64,000 bases of DNA, taken from positions 124,001 through 188,000 of the forward strand of contig NZ_JAEMUX010000006.1 of NCBI RefSeq assembly GCF_016598475.1. Reading direction: 5' to 3'. The notes beneath the pieces were generated by a model. It made no database searches. It was not told where the DNA came from and saw only the letters and a program-made list of their open reading frames with translations. Source of the stretch: Streptomyces adelaidensis (GTDB lineage: Bacteria; Actinomycetota; Actinomycetes; Streptomycetales; Streptomycetaceae). Shown piece after piece: positions 58,597 to 64,000 of this stretch; position 1 is the first letter of the stretch, and each line of letters starts with the position of its first letter. The translations under genes were made by a program, and so were the position numbers.

Positions 58597-59375
58597 TGAG
58601 CGTGCGTACGAGCCCTGGCGCCTACGCGCCGAAGCCGGGCGCGGCCCCCCTCCCCCGCATGATCGCGGCGCAGGCGGTCCTGGAGACGAAGATGCTGCTG
58701 CGCAACGGCGAGCAGCTGCTCCTGACGGTCGTCATCCCGGCCCTGCTGCTGGTGCTGTTCGGCTCGGTGGACATCGTCGACACGGGCGAGGGCAAGGCGG
58801 TCGACTTCCTGGCGCCCGGCGTCCTCGCGCTCGCCGTGATGTCGACGGCGTTCACCGGCCAGGCCATCGCCACGGGCTTCGAGCGCCGCTACGGCGTCCT
58901 GAAGCGGCTGGCGGTCTCGCCGCTGCCCCGCTGGGGACTGATGACCGCGAAGACCCTGTCCGTGCTGGTCACCGAGGTCCTCCAGATCGTCCTGCTCACG
59001 GTGATCGCCTTCTCGATGGGCTGGTCCCCGCACGGCAACCCGCTGGCCGTACTGCTCCTCCTCGTCCTCGGTACGGCGGCCTTCTCCGGCCTCGGTCTGC
59101 TGATGGCGGGCACGCTGAAGGCGGAGGCGACGCTGGCGGCGGCGAACCTGGTGTTCCTGCTGCTGCTCGTGGGCGGCGGCGTCGTGGTGTCCCTGGACAA
59201 GTTCCCGGACGCGGCGCAGAGCGTGCTCGGGCTGCTGCCGATCGCCGCGCTGTCCGACGGTCTGCGGGACGTGCTCCAGCACGGCGCGGGGGTGCCGTGG
59301 GTCGACCTCGGGATCCTCGCCGGGTGGGCGGTGCTCGGGCTCGGCGCCGCCGCCCGCTTCTTCCGCTGGGAGTAA
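58596..59375 (+). CDS. ABC-2 type exporter permease
   Basis: 259 aa, six membrane helices (LLLTVVIPALLLVLFG; FLAPGVLALAVMSTAFTGQAIATGFERRYGVLKRLAVSPLPRW, the ABC-2 signature). Works with the ATPase just upstream. Confidence 0.9.
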   Translation: MSVRTSPGAYAPKPGAAPLPRMIAAQAVLETKMLLRNGEQLLLTVVIPALLLVLFGSVDIVDTGEGKAVDFLAPGVLALAVMSTAFTGQAIATGFERRYGVLKRLAVSPLPRWGLMTAKTLSVLVTEVLQIVLLTVIAFSMGWSPHGNPLAVLLLLVLGTAAFSGLGLLMAGTLKAEATLAAANLVFLLLLVGGGVVVSLDKFPDAAQSVLGLLPIAALSDGLRDVLQHGAGVPWVDLGILAGWAVLGLGAAARFFRWE

Positions 59376-59434
59376 CCGCAGCTCACACGCCATGCCCCAC
59401 CCCTCGTGAATACGTGCACAAGCGGCGGCCTACG

Positions 59435-60448
59435 ATGGTGCGCGTGCCGAAAGTGACCCGCGACGACCTCGTCTCCGCTGCGCGCAACCCGCTCGCCTTC
59501 ATCGCCGAACGCTGGACCCCGGACCCCAGAACGGTCCGGCGTGCGGCCCTCGCCGCGCTCGTCATGGCCGTGCTCATCGTGGTCACCGGCGGCGCCGTGC
59601 GGCTCACGGGGTCGGGCCTCGGCTGCCCGACCTGGCCCAAGTGCACCGACGACTCGCTCACCGCCACCAGCGCGATGGGCGTCCACGGCTTCATCGAGTT
59701 CGGCAACCGCATGCTGACGTACGTGCTGTGCGCGGCGGTCGGCTGGGCGATCATCGCGGCGCGCTCGCGGAAGCCGGTGCGGCGCGGCCTCACCCGGCTG
59801 GGCTGGGCGCAGTTCTGGATCGTCATGAGCAACGCGGTCCTCGGCGGCGTCGTGGTCCTGGTCGGCCTCAACCCGTACACGGTGGCCGCGCACTTCCTGC
59901 TCTCCACCGCGCTGATCGCCGTCGCCACGGTGATGTGGCGGCGCACCCACGAGAGCGACGCCGAGCCGAGCCCGCTGGTCGGCAAGGCGGTGCGGCAGCT
60001 GGTGTGGGTCCTGGTGGGCGTCACGCTGCTGCTGATCGCGGTGGGCACGGTCGTCACCGGCGCGGGCCCGCACGCCGGTGACTCCAGCGAGGTCGAGCGC
60101 ATCCCGCTGAACTGGGAGAACGTCACCAAACTGCACGCCGTCCTGGCCTGGATCGTGGTGACGCTCGCCTTCGCCCTGTGGTTCGTCCTCAAAGCGGTCG
60201 ACGCTCCCCCGGGCCCGCTGCACCGCACCCGCGACCTGTTCCTGATCCTGCTCGCGCAGGGCGGCATCGGCTACGTCCAGTACTTCACCGATCTCCCCGA
60301 GGTCCTGGTCGGCGCCCACATGCTGGGCTCCTGCCTGGTGTGGATCGCGACGCTCCGGGTGCTGCTCTCCCTGCGGGAACGCCCGGCGGCCGAGGTGGAC
60401 GTGCCGGGTCCGGCAGTCGCGGAGACGCCGGTCGCCGCGCGCGGCTGA
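59435..60448 (+). CDS. ctaA: Heme A synthase
   Basis: 337 aa, eight helices. GGAVRLTGSGLGCPTWPKC with the Cys pair, and heme-ligand His in GVHGFIEFGNRM, TVAAHFLLS, TKLHAVLAW and VLVGAHMLGS. Oxidises heme O to heme A for cytochrome aa3. TACGAT overlaps the ATG at 59435, so a leaderless start at the in-frame GTG 59444 is as likely. Works after CtaB, encoded 2.4 kb on. Confidence 0.93.
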   Translation: MVRVPKVTRDDLVSAARNPLAFIAERWTPDPRTVRRAALAALVMAVLIVVTGGAVRLTGSGLGCPTWPKCTDDSLTATSAMGVHGFIEFGNRMLTYVLCAAVGWAIIAARSRKPVRRGLTRLGWAQFWIVMSNAVLGGVVVLVGLNPYTVAAHFLLSTALIAVATVMWRRTHESDAEPSPLVGKAVRQLVWVLVGVTLLLIAVGTVVTGAGPHAGDSSEVERIPLNWENVTKLHAVLAWIVVTLAFALWFVLKAVDAPPGPLHRTRDLFLILLAQGGIGYVQYFTDLPEVLVGAHMLGSCLVWIATLRVLLSLRERPAAEVDVPGPAVAETPVAARG

Positions 60449-60449
60449 G

Positions 60450-61193
60450 TCAGCCGTACGTCCGTACGAGGGCGTCGATCGCCGGGCCCAGGAACAGCCT
60501 GGTCAGCTCGCCCCTGTGCGGCACCTCCCGCACCTGCTGCCCGTACCGTCGCCGCCTGATGTCCTCGACCACCTCGACGGGTGCGCCCAGCGTGGGCAGC
60601 AGGTCCAGTGCCTCGCGTTTGGAGATCAGGCGGCCGTCGCGGAGGGTGGCCGTGGCGCGGGCGAAGGTGAGGAGACCCAGGTCGACCCGGACGTCCTGGG
60701 TCCAGAGGTGGGCCTTGTCGAGCGTCGGGCGCCAGAACTCCTTCTGGTCGCGGACGACGAACGCGTCCAGTTCGATGTCCGACACCGGTGGCAGCAGCGA
60801 CCCTGGCGGCTCGCCGTGCAGGACGAGGCCGAAGGTGTGCAGCTCACGCCGGGTGACCGGGGTGACCGTCCGCCGGAACAACCGCTCGTGCGCCCAGGTC
60901 AGATGCTTGCGCTCGGCGTCGGCCGCAGTGGCCGGCGTCATATAGGTGCAGTGCAGCTTGGCGGTCAGCGGTTCGGCGCGCAGCCGGGCGTGCAGCCGGG
61001 CCACCCGCCAGACCGTCCGGACCGTGACCGGACCGTCCAGGACGGTGATCAGGTCGAGGTCGCTGCGGCCCTCCTGGTAGTCGCCCCCGGCGAGGGACCC
61101 GTGCGCCCATACGGCGCGAGGACCCAGCTCCTGGAGCTCGTGCTCGTCGAGGAAGCGTTCGACCAAGGCGGCGGTCCTTGTACTGCGTGTCAT
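60450..61193 (-). CDS. Minimal nucleotidyltransferase-fold protein
   Basis: 247 aa. WAHGSLAGGDYQEGRSDLDLITVL is the NTase GS-x-SDLD metal motif; the C-terminal helical part resembles DUF4111/aminoglycoside adenylyltransferase-like proteins. Stop is 2 bp from the convergent ctaA stop. Substrate unknown. Confidence 0.8.
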   Translation of the reverse strand: MTRSTRTAALVERFLDEHELQELGPRAVWAHGSLAGGDYQEGRSDLDLITVLDGPVTVRTVWRVARLHARLRAEPLTAKLHCTYMTPATAADAERKHLTWAHERLFRRTVTPVTRRELHTFGLVLHGEPPGSLLPPVSDIELDAFVVRDQKEFWRPTLDKAHLWTQDVRVDLGLLTFARATATLRDGRLISKREALDLLPTLGAPVEVVEDIRRRRYGQQVREVPHRGELTRLFLGPAIDALVRTYG

Positions 61194-61211
61194 ACGCCCA
61201 GTCTGTACAGC

Positions 61212-62318
61212 TCACTCCAGCCCGTACACCCGCCGTGCGTTCCCCGCCGCGATCAGCCCCGCCACGCGCTGCGCGTCCGCCAACGACCAGGCTCCCTCGG
61301 CCACCCAGGTCCCCAGCACCCGCGCCAGCGCCTCCCGGAACAGCCGGGCGCCGACCACATGCAGCTCGGGCAGTCCCTGGGCGCCGGTGGAGAAGAGGAG
61401 CTTGCCGAAGGGGGCCAGTTCCAGGACCTCGGCGAGTACGGCGGTGGCCCGGGCGCCGGTGCGGACGAGTTCGGCGCCCAGGTCGACGTAGACGTGCGGG
61501 AAGACACCGGCGAGGTGGGCCGCGTGGCGGTGGTACGGGTAGCCGTGCAGCAGGACCACGTCGGTGCCGAGGCCCGCCGTGGCGCGCGCGAAGTCGGTGA
61601 GCAGGACGGGGTCCGTACGGTCGATGCGCAGGCCGGGTTCGCCGAGGCCGGCGTGGAGTTGGAGGGGGCGGCCGGAGGCGACGGCGATCCACAGCAGGTG
61701 CCGCAGGAGGACCGGGTCGGTGAGCGCCCCGCCGACCGGCCGGTGCGCGAGCCAGCGGCCCACCGCGCCGCGTACCTCCCCCGGCCCGGGCGGTTCGGGC
61801 GCGAGCGCCAGGCCGTGCCGGGCGCCCGCCACCGAGGTGAAGGCGACGGCGTTCGCGGCCGCCGCGTGTACCGACTCGGCGAGATTGGCCAGGAACGACT
61901 CGATGGTGCCGGAGGTGTCGGCGACCTGTTCGGCGAGGAGTTCGAGGCGGACGATCTCATGTGCGTCCGCGCCACCCGCGGCGGCCATCTCGTGCGGTCC
62001 GGTGAGATCGCCGGGCAGCCCGGTGTCGACGAGATAGGTGGTGATGCCGCTGCCCCGCAGGAGCCTGCGCCCCGCCTCCAGTACGCCCAGTTCGCGGCGT
62101 CGGGCGAGGTAGCGGGCCGGAGGGCAGTGTGGTTCCAGGCCCAGCAGGGGCGGGCACCAGCGGCGTACGGCGAAGCCCGTCTGGGTGTCGAAGAAGGTGG
62201 TGCCGGGCGCCGGCGGGCCCTCGCTGCGGGCGAGGTGGGCCTCGAAGGTGCCGAGGCCCAGCTCCGTTCTCAGTACACCGTGGCAGTACTGGTCCACGAG
62301 GGACGGTGTTTCGATCAT
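61212..62318 (-). CDS. Amidohydrolase family protein
   Basis: 368 aa. VDQYCHGVLRTEL near the start in place of the usual HxH, LQLHAGLGEPGLR, VVLLHGYPYHRHAAHLAGVFPHVYVDLGAELV and FSTGAQGLPELH, a TIM-barrel amidohydrolase of the GlnA-associated/decarboxylase-like branch. GGGAG lies 5 nt before the ATG at 62316-62318. Substrate not inferable. Confidence 0.8.
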   Translation of the reverse strand: MIETPSLVDQYCHGVLRTELGLGTFEAHLARSEGPPAPGTTFFDTQTGFAVRRWCPPLLGLEPHCPPARYLARRRELGVLEAGRRLLRGSGITTYLVDTGLPGDLTGPHEMAAAGGADAHEIVRLELLAEQVADTSGTIESFLANLAESVHAAAANAVAFTSVAGARHGLALAPEPPGPGEVRGAVGRWLAHRPVGGALTDPVLLRHLLWIAVASGRPLQLHAGLGEPGLRIDRTDPVLLTDFARATAGLGTDVVLLHGYPYHRHAAHLAGVFPHVYVDLGAELVRTGARATAVLAEVLELAPFGKLLFSTGAQGLPELHVVGARLFREALARVLGTWVAEGAWSLADAQRVAGLIAAGNARRVYGLE

Positions 62319-62376
62319 CCGGACTCCCCGAGACTGGACCCGTGTACTCCCACAGGTCCTAACGGGTGAGCCGGGC

Positions 62377-62739
62377 TCAGGTGTTGCTGTTCCTCGGTCC
62401 GCCGACCTGGATTCCGGCCATCCGCGTCCATTCGTACGGGCCGGTCTCGACCTTGGCCGCGAACTCGCCGTCGAAGTCCTCGTGGACGGTGACGCCGGCC
62501 TTCTGTACGGCCTGCTCGGCGATGGCGTAGGTGGGAGCGACGAGGTCGCCCCAGCCGCCGTCCTCGCCCACGAGGACGATGCGGGCGCCGAGTTGGCCGA
62601 TGTACGCGACCTGGGCCTCGGCACCGCCGTGGGCCTTGGCGAAGGCGCCGATCTGCTTCGCGATCCTGGCCGCCCTGCGCTCGGCCTTGGCGGCCGCCTT
62701 CGCGTCCGTGGCCTCGTCAACCTGCTTGGTGTCTGCCAT
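62377..62739 (-). CDS. Small conserved hypothetical protein (120 aa)
   Basis: Charged helical N-half (KAAAKAERRAARIAKQIGAFAKAHGG) and a compact C-half (QVAYIGQLGARIVLVGEDGGWGDLVAPTYAIAEQAV). TAGCAT just upstream of the ATG and no ribosome site suggest a leaderless transcript. No known family recognised. Confidence 0.7.
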   Translation of the reverse strand: MADTKQVDEATDAKAAAKAERRAARIAKQIGAFAKAHGGAEAQVAYIGQLGARIVLVGEDGGWGDLVAPTYAIAEQAVQKAGVTVHEDFDGEFAAKVETGPYEWTRMAGIQVGGPRNSNT

Positions 62740-62806
62740 GGTCAGGATGCTACCGATGGGTAGAGCGGGGGGGCGACGGCAGGGCCACGTGGCCTTGAAC
62801 ACGAAA

Positions 62807-62846
62807 CCGCGCCCCTGTTCTTTCAGGGGCGCGGGAAACGGCGCGA
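62807..62846. terminator. Hairpin terminator of ctaB, CGCGGGGAAC-family repeat
   Basis: CCGCGCCCCTG (62807-62817) pairs with 62824-62834, 6-nt loop, followed by a tail like the other copies (GAAACGGCGCGACAAGCCAC). 43 bp past the ctaB stop. Confidence 0.75.
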
Positions 62847-62876
62847 CAAGCCACGAACCACGCGTGGCAGAAGAAC

Positions 62877-63872
62877 TCAGCGGAGGAAGGGGTCCACCGC
62901 CACTGCCACGAACAGCAGTGAGACGTACGTGATCGACCAGTGGAACAGGCGCATTTCCTTGAGCTTGCCGCCGGTCGCACCGCTCTTCGCGCGGTTCTGG
63001 AGGGCGTGGGCCTCCCAGAGCCACCAGCCGCCCGTCACCAGGGCGACCGAGGTGTAGAACCAGCCGGTGTAGCCGAGGGGGGTCAGGAGGAGGGAGACCG
63101 CGACCATCACCCAGCTGTAGAAGACGATCTGGCGGGCGACGACCTGGTTGGAGGCGACGACCGGGAGCATGGGGACGCCGACGCGGGCGTAGTCGTCCTT
63201 CACCTTCATGGACAGGGGCCAGTAGTGCGGCGGGGTCCAGAAGAAGATGACGAGGAAGAGGATGACGGCGGCCCAGGACATCGAGTTCGTCACGGCGGAC
63301 CAGCCGATGAGGACGGGCATACAGCCCGCGATGCCGCCCCAGACGATGTTCTGCGACGTACGCCGCTTGAGGATCATCGTGTAGACGACGACGTAGAAGA
63401 GGAGCGCACCGAGCGACAGCCAGGCGGACAGCCAGTTGACGAGGGCACCGAACCAGAGGGTGGAGACGACCGCGAGGGTGATGCCGAAGACGAGGCCTTC
63501 ACGCGGGGTGACCATTCCGGTGACCAGCGGGCGCTGCGAGGTGCGCTCCATGAGGGCGTCGATGTCGCGGTCGATGTACATGTTGAGCGCGTTGGCGCCG
63601 CCCGCGGAGAGGTAACCGCCGACGCAGGTGGCGAGCACCAGCCAGAGGTCCGGGACGCCCTGCTCCGCGAGGAACATCACCGGAACGGTGGTGATCAGCA
63701 GAAGCTCGATGATTCTTGGCTTGGTGAGGGCCACGAACGCTTTGACGCGGGCCCCGATCGGCCGCTGACCCCGGCTGCTGTTCGTGTTGCTCGCGCCCAG
63801 CTCCCCCAGAGCCTCAAGGGCCTGGGCGGTGCCCCCACCCGGTGGACGGGATTCGACGGCCGTCACGCACAC
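62877..63872 (-). CDS. ctaB: Protoheme IX farnesyltransferase (heme O synthase)
   Basis: 331 aa, UbiA-type membrane prenyltransferase. [20 protein letters not shown] (first Asp-rich motif), [26 protein letters not shown] (second). Makes heme O for CtaA. GTG at 63872, or GTG at 63866 with AGGGG at 5 nt. The N-terminal tail is lengthened by copy C of the hairpin element (63801-63837), coding [15 protein letters not shown], while the catalytic part is intact. Confidence 0.94.
   Translation of the reverse strand: MCVTAVESRPPGGGTAQALEALGELGASNTNSSRGQRPIGARVKAFVALTKPRIIELLLITTVPVMFLAEQGVPDLWLVLATCVGGYLSAGGANALNMYIDRDIDALMERTSQRPLVTGMVTPREGLVFGITLAVVSTLWFGALVNWLSAWLSLGALLFYVVVYTMILKRRTSQNIVWGGIAGCMPVLIGWSAVTNSMSWAAVILFLVIFFWTPPHYWPLSMKVKDDYARVGVPMLPVVASNQVVARQIVFYSWVMVAVSLLLTPLGYTGWFYTSVALVTGGWWLWEAHALQNRAKSGATGGKLKEMRLFHWSITYVSLLFVAVAVDPFLR
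63801..63837 (-). repeat. 37-bp hairpin element copy C
   Basis: On the minus strand TGGGGGCACCGCCCAGG, CCTTGAGG, CTCTGGGGGAG. Stem CCCAG/CTGGG. Same ends and length as copy B. Sits in the ctaB N-terminal tail, in frame. Confidence 0.8.
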
Positions 63873-64000
63873 CCCTGACAGAGACTCCCAGCGAGCCTGC
63901 CGGATGTGAACTCCCCGTGACGGCTCGCGCGTACCACGCCACTGTAGACGTTGCCCAGAGCGAGCCTTTCAAGGGGGTGGGGTCGTGTTGGGAGGTGCCC

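Noticed and set aside
63985..64000. Fourth copy of the hairpin element at the right edge (TTGGGAGGTGCCC)
   Set aside because: Only one end would be in the window and the opposite end is not recognisable; cannot be judged.

Overview
The window is about 72% GC by eye, with GTG/TTG starts, many 4-bp ATGA/GTGA gene overlaps and several probably leaderless genes. Gene content (SufR-SUF operon, ctaA/ctaB pair, TerD, Zn-ADH sugar loci, small XRE-regulated cassettes) points to a Streptomyces chromosome, mostly from the conserved core with accessory patches. I count about 64 intact or near-intact protein genes, 4 broken genes (an MBL-fold hydrolase, an MFS transporter, a chimeric alcohol dehydrogenase and an AAC(3) remnant) and two structured RNAs.

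Region 1 (1-14,366, minus strand) is a pectin utilisation locus. A FadR-type GntR regulator lies upstream of a KDPG/DapA-type lyase and an IlvD/Edd sugar-acid dehydratase, then two ABC sugar permeases, a secreted pectate lyase, a Gfo/Idh oxidoreductase, a PmoA-like protein, a GH43 glycosidase, a pectate lyase-pectin methylesterase fusion, a sugar-binding lipoprotein and the start of a TAT-exported rhamnogalacturonan acetylesterase-like GDSL enzyme. Six consecutive genes are chained by 4-bp overlaps. The logic is: cut pectin outside the cell, import oligomers, trim and oxidise them inside. Region 3 supplies the uronate end: uronate dehydrogenase (22.6 kb) diverges from a 5-keto-4-deoxyglucarate dehydratase and a coupled unknown protein.

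Region 2 (14.4-20.1 kb) is a scarred accessory patch. It holds a metallo-beta-lactamase-fold gene frameshifted by a 41-bp hairpin element, a DinB-like protein, an MFS gene cut after about 90 codons, and a compact cassette abutting the cut: XRE/TPR regulator, divergent operon of three tiny proteins (one Cys-rich), a radical SAM/SPASM enzyme with a triple C-T-P tail, and an APH-fold kinase. I could not assign this cassette to a known pathway.

Region 3 continues (20.1-28.1 kb) with a DeoR-regulated sugar transport locus whose permeases and the front half of its dehydrogenase have been deleted, leaving a fused ORF, then a TerD protein. Region 4 (28.2-32.3 kb) has ACC deaminase with its own GntR regulator, and a Ro60/TROVE protein preceded by two tandem Y RNAs that each carry a circularly permuted tRNA-like module. 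This ribonucleoprotein locus is the most striking feature of the window.

Region 5 (32.3-50.5 kb) mixes a PhoX-type phosphatase, a secreted nuclease, stress and membrane proteins, dapA and dapD for lysine/diaminopimelate synthesis, two sigma factor/partner pairs, a TetR/SMR efflux pair with tandem operators and an AbfB-domain lipoprotein-like protein. Region 6 (50.5-57.1 kb) is the full sufR-sufB-sufD-ferredoxin-sufC-sufS-sufU-DUF59 operon. Region 7 (57.2-64 kb) has an AAC(3) remnant, an ABC exporter and ctaA, then ctaB. Two repeat families are scattered throughout: a CGCGGGGAAC-type hairpin (5 places) and a 37-41 bp TGGGGGYACC...TGGGGGAG hairpin element found inside three coding regions.
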